From positions 2,312,864-2,354,786 of the forward strand of contig NZ_KI866530.1 in NCBI RefSeq assembly GCF_000511175.1: DNA of 41,923 nt, read 5' to 3'. Below the pieces are notes generated by a model, which was not told where the DNA came from, did not search any database, and saw only the letters and a program-made list of their open reading frames with translations. Each line of letters opens with the position of its first letter. Position 1 is the first letter of the stretch. A program made the position numbers and the translations under genes. Source of the stretch: Sediminibacterium salmoneum NBRC 103935. GTDB lineage: Bacteria; Bacteroidota; Bacteroidia; Chitinophagales; Chitinophagaceae. Shown one piece after another: positions 25,416 through 34,575 of this stretch.

Positions 25416-26600
25416 TTACTTAAATGGATTGGACCATTTTGTATTTGTGGCAATGGTGGCATCGGTTAGGGTTCTCATAAAAGCTACTAATGCATTTTTT
25501 TCAGCTGCGTTTAAATTCAGGCGGATAGGTTGGCCATTCGGTTGTTTCAATGCATTATCAAGGTTAGGGTGTGCCTTTACGCCACTATTGTAATGTTCCA
25601 CTACTTCATTCAAGGTTTTAAATCTGCCATCGTGCATATAGGGAGCAGTTAAAGCAATATTTCTTAGCGTATGTGTTTTAAATGCACCCAATCCCGCTCC
25701 ATTATCCACATTGGTATTGATATCAAGCCCGTTATTTCTTGGGCCGGGTACCGCAGCCACAAAAGCTTCAGTGGTATGACAACCAAAACAGCCGGCACCC
25801 CCATTCTGCACGGGAGTAATAAATATTCTTTTTCCCTGATTTTCCTCTGCAGAAAAATTTGGAAAATCAGCAACCGGATTGTTTACCTGTGCCCTTCCAA
25901 TATCGTATTTACTATTACTGCTAACAATACTTCTTACAAATTGTGCCAGAGCCAGGGCAATTTTATTGGTGTTTACAGCTGTGTCACCAAATGCATTACT
26001 AATTAAAGGGGCATAATAAGATTGTTCTCTTACCCTTTGTGTAATAAGTGCCAAAGTCATTCCCATTTCTACAGGATCCTGAAAAGGCATTAATACCTGA
26101 TCTTCCAAAGTAGCGGCTCTTTCATCCCAGAAAAATCGACCACGTTGATAAAATTTGGCATTAATTAAACTCATTGAATGCCTACCGGTTTTTCCTCCGG
26201 CAAAACCATTACTTAATACAGCCGAATCACTAAATCCAAATGCCGGATTGTGGCAACTTGCACAGGATATTGTTTTATTAACACTTAAATTCTTGTCATA
26301 AAATAAAACCCTGCCCAAAGTGGCGCCATGATTGGTAATTGGGTTGGCAGCAGGGGTATTATCAATACCATTTACAGATGTAGGAGCACCACCACCTGCA
26401 TTTTGAAAAAAATAGGCTGGTAATCCTGCATTCACATAATCAAAAGGTGTGGCAGGTAAATTGAGAGCAGCAGAAATTAAAGGATTGGTTCCTGACGCTG
26501 TTGCAACCGGTGTAACTATTGTTTCTTCTGACTTATTACAAGCTACTGAACCAATAAAAAGGGTCAGTAGCCATAAGGGGGCTGTTTTCATATCTGGCAT
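25416..26600 (-). CDS. Diheme cytochrome-c peroxidase / MauG family lipoprotein
   Basis: This 394-residue exported protein has two c-type heme sites, 'CASCH' at 113-117 and 'CFGCH' at 271-275, in the positions expected for bacterial cytochrome-c peroxidases. Conserved 'LGRVLFYDKNLS', 'RHSMSLINAKF', 'FFWDERAATLEDQ' and 'PYMHDGRFKTLNEVVEHY' support this. The N-terminus ends in 'GSVAC', a lipobox, so it should be anchored in the periplasm. ATG 26591 (three codons in) is an equally good start. It reduces hydrogen peroxide with electrons from a small cytochrome, or acts on another substrate as MauG does. It is flanked by nadA and the dipeptidase, with no evident partner. Confidence 0.92.
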   Translation of the reverse strand: MPDMKTAPLWLLTLFIGSVACNKSEETIVTPVATASGTNPLISAALNLPATPFDYVNAGLPAYFFQNAGGGAPTSVNGIDNTPAANPITNHGATLGRVLFYDKNLSVNKTISCASCHNPAFGFSDSAVLSNGFAGGKTGRHSMSLINAKFYQRGRFFWDERAATLEDQVLMPFQDPVEMGMTLALITQRVREQSYYAPLISNAFGDTAVNTNKIALALAQFVRSIVSSNSKYDIGRAQVNNPVADFPNFSAEENQGKRIFITPVQNGGAGCFGCHTTEAFVAAVPGPRNNGLDINTNVDNGAGLGAFKTHTLRNIALTAPYMHDGRFKTLNEVVEHYNSGVKAHPNLDNALKQPNGQPIRLNLNAAEKNALVAFMRTLTDATIATNTKWSNPFK

Positions 26601-26667
26601 TTGCTGCTTTGATATGAAATCTTTCTATTCGTTTAAATCTAAAATAAAATAATATGTTAAATAGTCA

Positions 26668-27677
26668 TTAACCACCAATCAGGCCGGCAGCTCTGCTAAT
26701 ATCCATCATGCGTTCCATTGGTTTTAGTGCCTGTAGCCTTAATGATTCATCCATGTGAATTTCAGGAAGTTCATATTTCATGCAGAGATATATTTTTTCC
26801 AGGGTATTTAATTTCATGTACGGACAATCATTACATGCACAATTATTATTGGGTGGGGCAGGAATAAAAGTTTTAGTTGGATTATTTATTTGCATCTGAT
26901 GCAGAATACCTGTTTCTGTGGCTACTATATAAGAATTATTGGAATCTGTTTTTGTGTATTTCAATAACTGAGTGGTACTGCCTATATAGTCTGCAATATT
27001 CAAAATAGCTTCTTCACATTCAGGATGAGCAATTAGTTTGGCTTCGGGATGTCTGATTTTTAATTTTACAATTTTCTCCAGACTAAAAATTTCATGCACC
27101 ACACAGGCACCATTCCAAAGTAGCATATTCCTACCAGTTTTCTTGTTCAGGTATGATCCTAAATTTTTATCCGGAGCAAAAATGATTGGTTGGTCAACAG
27201 GTATACTTTCAATAATTTTCTCTGCATTTCCGCTTGTACAGATAATATCGCTTAAGGCTTTAATTTCTGCCGTGCAATTGATATAGGAAACTACCAGGTG
27301 ATCGGGATGTTTTTCTTTGAAAGCCCTGAAAAGGGAGGCAGGAGCGCTATCTGCCAAAGAGCAACCCGCTTTTAAATCGGGTAAGAGTACTTTTTTGGTA
27401 GGATTTAAAATCTTTGCCGTTTCTGCCATAAAATGAACCCCGGCAAAAACAATCACATCCGCAGTGGTCTGTTTTGCCTGCTGGGCCAATCCAAGACTAT
27501 CCCCAATATAATCTGCCACATCCTGTATATCGGTATCCTGGTAATAGTGGGCGAGTAAAACGGCATTTTTTTCTTTTTTAATTTTTCTATCTCTGCAAAG
27601 AGATCCAATTCAGGATCAATTTCCAAATCTAAAAATCCGTTCTCTGCTAATTTCTCTTTTGCAATGTGAATATTCAA
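26668..27677 (-). CDS. nadA: Quinolinate synthase NadA, frame broken by an apparent one-base deletion
   Basis: Two overlapping frames together make one NadA. The N-terminus (ATG 27677, '[18 protein letters not shown]') runs to an A7 run at about 27566-27572. There the frame changes, and the rest continues as '[20 protein letters not shown]' to the stop at 26668. Adding one A restores 336 residues, normal for the family. The enzyme condenses iminoaspartate with DHAP to quinolinate in NAD synthesis and carries a 4Fe-4S cluster; candidate Cys ligands lie in 'LKAGCSLAD', '[11 protein letters not shown]' and the '[16 protein letters not shown]' region. The body is fully conserved, so the break is more likely a homopolymer sequencing error (or slippage) than a dead gene. 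Confidence 0.9.
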
Positions 27678-28155
27678 AGTAATAATATTTAATAATTATT
27701 TATATAAAATCAACTACTATTATTAGGCATGTGTATATCGGGAAAACTTAGTTACACACATTGTGCAAAGCTAAGCTTAGTTCGTTTATACACAACAATT
27801 CACATTTTAATTCAGCTTGTTTATTCTTAGCTATATTTAATTTTCCTTGTTTATTAACAGTATGGTATAACTCAATTCACAACTTTGATTTTTGGTTATT
27901 CACTTTTGGTTCACTGTTAATTAACAGGTATAAATACCTACGGTTTTGTTCAAATAACCTAAGAGCCTTCCGATTTTTACCTATTTATTCTATTTCTTTT
28001 CACAGTTTTTTTATCAGAAAACCAATTTTTCCACGTGTTTTCAGGGTTACTAACAGAATGATGTGCATATTTTTCCACATCTTATTCTACTTGATTTTCC
28101 CTTATTTTTGCCTCCCCGTGTACAATCGGGATAAATTATATATTAATTATTTATT
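27678..28155. other. 478-bp AT-rich intergenic region with a same-strand cluster of DnaA-box-like sequences (origin candidate)
   Basis: No supported gene lies between the divergent nadA and the foldase gene. The plus strand holds a perfect DnaA box TTATACACA at 27786-27794 and near matches TTACACACA (27752), TTATTCACT (27896) and TTTTCCACA (28071), plus weaker AATTCACA (27797, 27874), TTTTCACA (27997) and TTTTCCACG (28027), all in the same orientation. Minus-strand near matches lie at 27730-27738 and 28062-28070. Strongly AT-rich stretches flank the cluster (27681-27725 and 28128-28155). This would suit a replication origin or a DnaA-controlled region. No dnaA or dnaN is nearby, so the call is tentative. 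Confidence 0.35.
28103..28110 (+). promoter_or_regulatory. -7 promoter element of the foldase gene
   Basis: TATTTTTG matches TAnnTTTG exactly and lies 45 bases before the ATG at 28156. This gives a leader of about 40 bases that includes an AT-rich stretch. Confidence 0.4.
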
Positions 28156-30246
28156 ATGTCTGTAATTCAAACAATTCGTGATCGAGGCACTTGGATCATT
28201 TTTGTAATTATTGCTGTTGCTTTAATTGCTTTTATTCTTCAGGATGGAGCAGGCCGTGGTGGATCTGCCTTTTCAAACAGTTCAGTTATTGCAAAAGTTA
28301 ATGGTACCACTATTGATAGAGGTACATTCGAAGAGCGCCTGAAAAATCAGGAAGCCATGTATGCCGGTCAGGGAGCTACCCGTGAGCAACTAATTGGAAA
28401 CGTGTTTAACATGGAGGTAGATAATATTGTATTAAACCAGGAGTTTGAAAAATTAGGTTTATCAGTATCTGCCAAAGAATTGAACGATATTCTTTTTGGA
28501 GAAAATTCTCCATTGCGTCAGGAATTTACTGATCCTAATACAGGAGAGTTTAAAGTTGACGATGCAAAAAAAGCATTTGCACAAATTAAAAAGAGTAAGA
28601 ATGCAGAGCAGGTTAAAATGATAACTACAGGATATATTGAACCAACCATTCAAAATAGCCTAAGAAATAAATACCAAAATTTATTATTACAATCTGTATA
28701 TGTACCAAAATGGTTGGTAGAAAAGCAACAGGCTGATAATAATGCAGTAGCGAATGCTTCTTATGTGTTATATCCTTATGTTGCTATTCCTGATTCAACC
28801 GTGAAGGTTTCTGATGCAGATATCAACAACTATGTAAAGAAACACAGTAGTGAATTTAAAAAGGAAGAAGAAACCAGATCTATTGTTTACGTTAACTTTA
28901 GTGCTGCACCAACTTCAGCTGATTCAGCTGCAACCTTATCTCAAATTTCTGCATTGAAAGAAGAGTTTGCATCTACTTCTGATGCTGCTGCTTTTTTAGG
29001 TAAAGTAGGAACAGAATTACCTTATTATAATAGCTATTTCGGCGGAAGCAGAATTATGGTTGCTAACAAAGATTCCATTACCCGTTTGCCTGTAGGTGGA
29101 GTATTTGGTCCGTATATAGATGGCAGCAACTATGTTATTGCTAAAATGGTGGGAATAAAGCAATGGCCCGATAGTGCTTCTGTTAGACATATCTTAATAG
29201 GTACCAATGATCCTCAGTCTGGTCAGATGCTTCGCGATGATTCTACTGCTAAGAAATTAGCAGATAGTATTCAAACTGCTATAAAAGCAGGTGCTGATTT
29301 TAATAGTCTTGTTGCTAAGTATTCTGATGATGGTGGTAGCAAAGACAAGGGTGGTGTTTATGATTATTTTCCACAGGGAAAAATGGTAATTCCATTCAAT
29401 GATTTTTCATTTGATAATCCAGTTGGAACAAAAGCTGTTGTAAAAACCGATTTTGGTTACCACTATATTGAAGTTCTGGGTCAAAAGAATCGTGGTGCCG
29501 CCTATAAAATTGCATATCTGGCTAAACCAATTATCAGCAGTAATGAAACTGTAAATGAAGCTAATACAGAAGCTGCAACATTTGCAGCCTCTGCTAAATC
29601 TGCAAAAGCTTTTAATGAAAATGCTGCTAAACTGGCCAAACCAATTTTGCCTGCAAGTGATATTAAGAAAAATGATTTCTCTGTAGGCACAATGGCAAAT
29701 ACCCGTTCATTGGTAAGATGGATTTATGAAAATAAAGAAGGAGCTGTTTCTGATCCTACTGAAGTAGGTGATCAGATTTTAGTAGCAATGATTAGCGGAA
29801 TTAATAAAGCTGGTTTAATGAGTGCAACCGAAGCCAGACCATTAGTGGAAGGCATTATCAGAAATGAAAAGAAAGCCAAAATTATCATTGATACCAAGTT
29901 AAAAGGTAATACCCTTGAAGAATTGGCAAAATCTTCAGGAGCTTCTATACTCAGAGCAGACAGCATTGCCTTTAATGCTGGGTTTGTAAATGGTGTGGGT
30001 AATGAACCAAAAATGGTAGGTGCTGCTTTTAACAAAGCAAATGTTGGTAAAGCCTCTTCTTTAATTGCCGGTAATGCCGGTGTGTATGCAGTTAAAGTTG
30101 AAACCATAGGTGCTAAAGCAGCGGATGCTTTACCTGAATCAGTAAAACAAACCTTAATACAAAACAGAAAAATGGCAGCATACAGAAGTGTGGAAGCACT
30201 TAGAAAGGCAGCTACTGTAAAAGATAACCGTTTTGATTTTTATTAA
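28156..30246 (+). CDS. Membrane-anchored SurA/PpiD-like peptidyl-prolyl isomerase (foldase)
   Basis: This 696-residue protein has one N-terminal membrane anchor (about 12-31, 'GTWIIFVIIAVALIAFIL') and a long periplasmic part. Residues about 45-190 form a SurA/PpiD-type helical chaperone region ('NGTTIDRGTFEERLKNQE'). A parvulin domain lies at about 343-450 ('SVRHILIG', 'FNSLVAKYSDDGGSKDKGG', 'TDFGYHYIEVLG'). The C-terminal 230 residues resemble the second, degenerate half seen in PpiD. It should help outer-membrane and secreted proteins fold. The gene is followed by a strong terminator at 30266-30294. Its upstream region is the DnaA-box-rich gap. Confidence 0.93.
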   Translation: MSVIQTIRDRGTWIIFVIIAVALIAFILQDGAGRGGSAFSNSSVIAKVNGTTIDRGTFEERLKNQEAMYAGQGATREQLIGNVFNMEVDNIVLNQEFEKLGLSVSAKELNDILFGENSPLRQEFTDPNTGEFKVDDAKKAFAQIKKSKNAEQVKMITTGYIEPTIQNSLRNKYQNLLLQSVYVPKWLVEKQQADNNAVANASYVLYPYVAIPDSTVKVSDADINNYVKKHSSEFKKEEETRSIVYVNFSAAPTSADSAATLSQISALKEEFASTSDAAAFLGKVGTELPYYNSYFGGSRIMVANKDSITRLPVGGVFGPYIDGSNYVIAKMVGIKQWPDSASVRHILIGTNDPQSGQMLRDDSTAKKLADSIQTAIKAGADFNSLVAKYSDDGGSKDKGGVYDYFPQGKMVIPFNDFSFDNPVGTKAVVKTDFGYHYIEVLGQKNRGAAYKIAYLAKPIISSNETVNEANTEAATFAASAKSAKAFNENAAKLAKPILPASDIKKNDFSVGTMANTRSLVRWIYENKEGAVSDPTEVGDQILVAMISGINKAGLMSATEARPLVEGIIRNEKKAKIIIDTKLKGNTLEELAKSSGASILRADSIAFNAGFVNGVGNEPKMVGAAFNKANVGKASSLIAGNAGVYAVKVETIGAKAADALPESVKQTLIQNRKMAAYRSVEALRKAATVKDNRFDFY

Positions 30247-30265
30247 TCGGTAAGGACTTAGTTAG

Positions 30266-30294
30266 AAACCCACTCATATGAGTGGGTTTTTTTT
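30266..30294 (+). terminator. Rho-independent terminator of the foldase gene
   Basis: A perfect palindrome (AAACCCACTCAT / ATGAGTGGGTTT) is followed by an eight-T tract. It begins 20 bases after the stop. Confidence 0.95.
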
Positions 30295-30343
30295 GCGCCT
30301 CTCGTAAATCTTTTTCTGGGAATCTTTCTAATTTTATACTGTT

Positions 30344-30847
30344 ATGGAACCAATTGTTAATAAAGTTGAACAGAGCGGTATTATCAGCCTTGATCTGGAG
30401 TCTTATTTTTCAAAGGACCCGATTATGGTTTTTGATTTGAAAGACTATCTTTTCATGGGATTAATTTTAAAAGAGAAAGATTTCAGGTCTGCTTTATTGA
30501 GTACAGACTGGGACCAATACAAAAATGCACAGGTTGCTATTACCTGCAGCGCTGATGCAATCATTCCTATGTGGGCCAATATGTTGGTTGCTGTTTACTT
30601 AACACCAGTAGCAAAATCTGTACATTTTGGTAATGAAGCTTCTTTGAGAGAGCATTTATTATTAGATGCCTTGAACACCATTAATCCATCTGATTATACT
30701 GATCAACGTGTTGTAGTAAAAGGTTGTGGTGAAGACCCGGTACCCGCTTCCGCATATGTCAAGATTACTTCTTTGTTAAGACCTTATGCAAAGAGTATCA
30801 TGTATGGGGAACCATGCAGTACGGTTCCATTATATAAGAAGAAATAA
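30344..30847 (+). CDS. DUF2480 family protein
   Basis: This 167-residue soluble protein matches the Bacteroidota-specific DUF2480 family: 'VEQSGIISLDLESYF' near the N-terminus, 'DLKDYLFMGLILKEKDFR', 'PMWANMLVA', and 'VVVKGCGEDPVP' followed by 'AYVKITSLLRPYAKSIMYGE'. Three cysteines (in ITCSAD, KGCGED and GEPCST) are spread through it and could bind a metal or be structural. The function is unknown. It is transcribed separately from the foldase because a terminator lies between them, and its stop abuts the end of the convergent desaturase-like gene. Confidence 0.85.
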   Translation: MEPIVNKVEQSGIISLDLESYFSKDPIMVFDLKDYLFMGLILKEKDFRSALLSTDWDQYKNAQVAITCSADAIIPMWANMLVAVYLTPVAKSVHFGNEASLREHLLLDALNTINPSDYTDQRVVVKGCGEDPVPASAYVKITSLLRPYAKSIMYGEPCSTVPLYKKK

Positions 30848-31618
30848 TTAACCTACCGGACCTGGTTTTCTGTTTGATATATTTTCAAATTGATTATCGT
30901 AATCTTTTCTGATTGTATTAAATAATCTATCCCAAATTAAAGTATACAAACCATAATTGCCTTTGAAATATTGGTGATGTTGATTGTGGTTTATTGAGGT
31001 ATTAATCCATTTTCCAATAGTTGATTTATTGAATCCTTTTGGATACAATTCATAGCCCAGATGACCATACACATTGTATATAATTGAGAAAAGAAAGAAT
31101 ATAGCCAGGTGGGTTATATGTATGGGCAGTGTAAAATAGAAAATGATTACAATTCCTTGTTCAAGTATGGCTTCCAGCGGATGAAATGCGTATGCAGCCC
31201 AAGGGGATGGATTGGTAGATTTATGGTGTACAAGATGTATGTATTTAAACATGTATGGATGATGCATAATCCGATGCATAATATAGAAGTATAAATCATG
31301 CATTATGAACAGTATCGGAAACACACCAAAATAGTATGCCCAACCGTATGTTTCTATTAATTGATATCTGGTGGTATATTCTGCAATAGGTGGACTATTC
31401 AATATGACTATGATTAAACTGAATATCAACATTGTTACTACTGAATAGAATAGTTCCCTGAGATAGTCGGCATTCTTTGGGAATTTTTGCTGAATTTTCA
31501 GATAGAAATATTTTCTTCTGAATATTACATAGAACAATAAAAAACCAATCAGAGCAACGATAAAATACCGGCTGCTGATTTTTTGAAATGCTGTTAAAAA
31601 TAGTTCCCAGTTCAACAT
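30848..31618 (-). CDS. Sterol desaturase / fatty acid hydroxylase superfamily membrane protein
   Basis: This 256-residue protein has membrane segments at about 15-35, 60-80 and 95-115, then the diiron histidine clusters: 'HDLYFYIMHRIMHH', 'YIHLVHHKSTNPSPW', 'FHPLEAILEQ' and 'NHNQHHQYFKGNYG'. The end 'LIWDRLFNTI' matches the family. It shares the architecture of the protein at 229-1050 but is not a close copy. It oxidises a membrane lipid of unknown identity. Its ATG lies 3 bases after the polA stop, so it is probably co-transcribed with polA, an odd functional pairing. Confidence 0.9.
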   Translation of the reverse strand: MLNWELFLTAFQKISSRYFIVALIGFLLFYVIFRRKYFYLKIQQKFPKNADYLRELFYSVVTMLIFSLIIVILNSPPIAEYTTRYQLIETYGWAYYFGVFPILFIMHDLYFYIMHRIMHHPYMFKYIHLVHHKSTNPSPWAAYAFHPLEAILEQGIVIIFYFTLPIHITHLAIFFLFSIIYNVYGHLGYELYPKGFNKSTIGKWINTSINHNQHHQYFKGNYGLYTLIWDRLFNTIRKDYDNQFENISNRKPGPVG

Positions 31619-31621
31619 ATA

Positions 31622-34441
31622 TTAATGTGCTTCTAACCAGTTGTTTCCTCTTCCAACTTCTGCTTCAACCGGAACATCATTGGGTAAGGGTAAAGCGGAT
31701 ACCATACAATCAATAATTAATTGCTGAAGTTCATCTGCTTCTTCCTTTACAGCATCAAAAACCAATTCATCGTGTACCTGTAAAATCATTTTAGATTTCC
31801 AGTTTCCTTTTTTCATTTCCCGATGAATTTTTATCATTGCCATTTTAATCATGTCTGCTGCTGTACCTTGTATAGGTGAATTAATGGCATTTCTTTCAGC
31901 AAAACCCCTTACAGTAAAGTTTGCGCTATGGATATCCCTTAACCAGCGCTTTCTTCCCATTAAGGTTTGAACATAGTCGTTTTCTTTGGCAAAATTAATT
32001 TGATCGTCCATGTATTTTTGAATAAACGGAAACTCTTTTTTGTAGTTATTTATAATTTCCTGAGCTTCTTTTCTGCTTACTCCTAAATTTTCTGCCAGTC
32101 CGAATGCACCCTGCCCATAGATAATACCAAAGTTTACACTTTTGGCTTTATACCTCATTTCTTTTGTTACTTCTGTTTCTGGTACTCCATAAACTTTTGC
32201 TGCGGTAGCTGTATGTATGTCTTTTCTTTGTTTAAAAGCCTCACACATATTGGGATCTCCACTTATGGCAGCTACAATTCTTAATTCAATTTGTGAATAA
32301 TCCGCGCTTAATAATACTCTACCATCCTCTCTTGGTATAAATGCCTTTCTGATTTCTCTGCCTCTTGCTGTTCTAATTGGAATATTTTGCAAATTTGGAT
32401 TATTACTGCTTAATCTTCCGGTTACAGCAACTGCCTGTGCATAAGATGTATGTACTCTTCCTGTTCTGGGATTAATCATTTCGGGCAATGCGTCAACATA
32501 AGTAGATTTTAATTTTGTTAATTCTCTGAAACTTAAAATATCATCTACAATTTTATGATTCCCTGCCAGCTTCAGCAATACATCTTCACCCGTTGCATAT
32601 TGTCCGGTTTTGGTTTTTTTGGCTTTAGGGTCTAATTGTAATTTGTCAAATAAAACTTCCCCTAATTGTTTTGGAGAAGCCAGGTTAAATTTAACACCAG
32701 CCTGTTCGTAAACACTCTCCTCACATTTTTTAGCTTCTTTGTCTAACTCTTTGCTATAGTCATTTAGAAATGTTTCATCTATTTTAACACCCTCATATTC
32801 CATGTCGGTTAATACTCTTACCAATGGATTCTCCACTTCATAAAAAACCTTTTCTACTTCTTTATCTTTTAGTAAGGGTATAAAGCAATGTTTTAACTGA
32901 AAGGTTATATCCGCGTCTTCGGTTGCATATTCTTTTATTTTTTCTATTGCTACGTCCCGCATATTACCCTGGTTTTTTCCTTTTTTTCCTATTAAGGTTT
33001 CAATTGAAACCGGTTCATATCCGAGGTATTGTGCACTTAGCAAATCCATACTGCGTCTGCCTTCTGGCTCAATTACATAATGGGCAAGCATGGTATCGAA
33101 CAAACTACCCTTGGGTTCTATACCATACCATTTCAAAATCAGTAAATCGTATTTTATATTTTGTCCAATCCAGCAAATGTTTTCATTATTAAAAAGGTTT
33201 TCCAATAAACCAAGTTTTTCCTTTACTGCTTTTTGATCACTGGAAAATGGAATATAATAACCTTTATTTTTCTCAAAGGAAAAACTCATACCCACCAGTT
33301 CAACATTATTGGCATCAGTACCGGTAGTTTCTGTATCAAAACAGATTTCCTTTTGTTTATTTAATAAAGACACTAATTCATTCAGCTCTTCCTCTGTTTC
33401 AATTAAAACATATTCATGAGTAGTGTTTTCAATATTTTTCTCTGCAACCAGTCCATAGCTATTATCTTCTTCCACAACCAACTTTTCTGTTGATTTCTTT
33501 TCCTCAACGGCATTTCCAAATAAGTCAGTTTGCACAGCAAGAGGTGCCGCCTGAAAAGCATTAAAAGTTTCTCCTAATATTCTTTTACCCAATGTTTTAA
33601 ATTCCAATTCAGTAAAAACTGAATTCAGCTCTTCCCTGTTCCAATCTTTTAGTTTGTAATCTTCCTCATGAAATTCAACGGGTACATTGGTAATGATAGT
33701 AGCGAGTTTTTTACTGATGATGGCTGATTCTTTACCGGCGCGAACTTTTTCCCCTAAAGCTCCTTTTATTTTGTCCGCATTATCCAGAATATTCTCGAGG
33801 GTATCGTATTCTTTCAAGAGTTTAGCCGCCGTTTTTTCTCCGACGCCTGGAATACCCGGTATATTATCAACCGCATCTCCCATTAGTCCCAACATATCAA
33901 CCACCTGTTCAACTCTGGCTATATCCCACTTGGTACAAATTTTTGCAGCATCCAAAATTTCTTCCGCATTTCCGTAAGCCGGTGGTTTATAGATATAGAC
34001 ATGTGGGTGAATTAATAATTGACCATAGTCCTTATCCGGTGTAACCATGTATACACTGTAACCCTTATCAGCAGCTTGCCAGGCAAGTGTTCCTATAATA
34101 TCATCCGCTTCATATCCATCAATTTCAATTACAGGAATATTAAATCCCCGGATAATTCTTTGAATATCGGGAAGCGACGCCAAAAGATCTTCCGGCGCTT
34201 CCTGCCTGTTGGCCTTATAATCTGTAAAATCAGTATGTCTTTCTGTGGGTGCATGTGTATCAAAACATACAGCCAGATGCGTAGGTTTTTCTTTATTGAT
34301 TAAGTCGTATAAAGTTGAAGTAAAACCAAATTGGGCATTTGTGTTAATTCCTTTTGATGTTATTCTTGGGTTTCGGATTAGTGCATAATAAGCCCTGTAA
34401 ATTAAAGCCAGCGCATCCAGCAGAAATAATTTCTTTTCCAT
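31622..34441 (-). CDS. polA: DNA polymerase I
   Basis: This 939-residue protein has all three domains of Pol I. The 5'-3' exonuclease (about 1-290) shows 'CFDTHAPTERH', 'YEADDIIGTLAW' and 'DNIPGIPGVGEKTA'. The 3'-5' proofreading domain (about 345-540) keeps its metal motif 'CFDTETTGTD', so proofreading should be active, unlike in some Pol I enzymes. The polymerase domain shows 'LLSADYSQIELRI' (motif A), 'KSVNFGIIYGQGAFGLA' (motif B) and 'QVHDELVFD' (motif C). It fills gaps after repair and removes Okazaki primers. The start follows a near-consensus -7 element by 4 bases. Confidence 0.98.
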   Translation of the reverse strand: MEKKLFLLDALALIYRAYYALIRNPRITSKGINTNAQFGFTSTLYDLINKEKPTHLAVCFDTHAPTERHTDFTDYKANRQEAPEDLLASLPDIQRIIRGFNIPVIEIDGYEADDIIGTLAWQAADKGYSVYMVTPDKDYGQLLIHPHVYIYKPPAYGNAEEILDAAKICTKWDIARVEQVVDMLGLMGDAVDNIPGIPGVGEKTAAKLLKEYDTLENILDNADKIKGALGEKVRAGKESAIISKKLATIITNVPVEFHEEDYKLKDWNREELNSVFTELEFKTLGKRILGETFNAFQAAPLAVQTDLFGNAVEEKKSTEKLVVEEDNSYGLVAEKNIENTTHEYVLIETEEELNELVSLLNKQKEICFDTETTGTDANNVELVGMSFSFEKNKGYYIPFSSDQKAVKEKLGLLENLFNNENICWIGQNIKYDLLILKWYGIEPKGSLFDTMLAHYVIEPEGRRSMDLLSAQYLGYEPVSIETLIGKKGKNQGNMRDVAIEKIKEYATEDADITFQLKHCFIPLLKDKEVEKVFYEVENPLVRVLTDMEYEGVKIDETFLNDYSKELDKEAKKCEESVYEQAGVKFNLASPKQLGEVLFDKLQLDPKAKKTKTGQYATGEDVLLKLAGNHKIVDDILSFRELTKLKSTYVDALPEMINPRTGRVHTSYAQAVAVTGRLSSNNPNLQNIPIRTARGREIRKAFIPREDGRVLLSADYSQIELRIVAAISGDPNMCEAFKQRKDIHTATAAKVYGVPETEVTKEMRYKAKSVNFGIIYGQGAFGLAENLGVSRKEAQEIINNYKKEFPFIQKYMDDQINFAKENDYVQTLMGRKRWLRDIHSANFTVRGFAERNAINSPIQGTAADMIKMAMIKIHREMKKGNWKSKMILQVHDELVFDAVKEEADELQQLIIDCMVSALPLPNDVPVEAEVGRGNNWLEAH

Positions 34442-34445
34442 TTAG

Positions 34446-34453
34446 CTAAGGTA
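34446..34453 (-). promoter_or_regulatory. Candidate -7 element of polA (possibly leaderless)
   Basis: TACCTTAG on the minus strand, one mismatch from TAnnTTTG, is followed by CTAA and the polA ATG, the same 4-base spacing as at GH32, mnmG and the HNH-like gene. Confidence 0.35.
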
Positions 34454-34489
34454 GTAAATACGTAATTGCCCTAGGATATTATAATATAT

Positions 34490-34520
34490 AAAAAGCCCGG
34501 ATACCAATGGCAACCGGGCT
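34490..34520 (-). terminator. Terminator of the amidohydrolase gene pair
   Basis: The stem AGCCCGG / CCGGGCT with a 13-base loop has T-runs on both strands: A-run 34490-34494 on the plus strand gives Ts for minus transcripts, and TTTTT at 34522-34526 serves the plus strand. It lies 55 bases after the stop of the 438-residue amidohydrolase and before polA. Confidence 0.75.
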
Positions 34521-34575
34521 CTTTTTATTGTATAGGTAGTTATGAGATTTTCCCCATTACATGGGTTTAACCAAT

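Noticed and set aside
27761..28165. 134-codon plus-strand open frame in the AT-rich gap
   Set aside because: Its composition is dominated by Phe/Ile/Leu/Asn from AT-rich DNA, it overlaps the foldase start, and it shows no recognisable motif; the DnaA-box-like repeats explain the region better.
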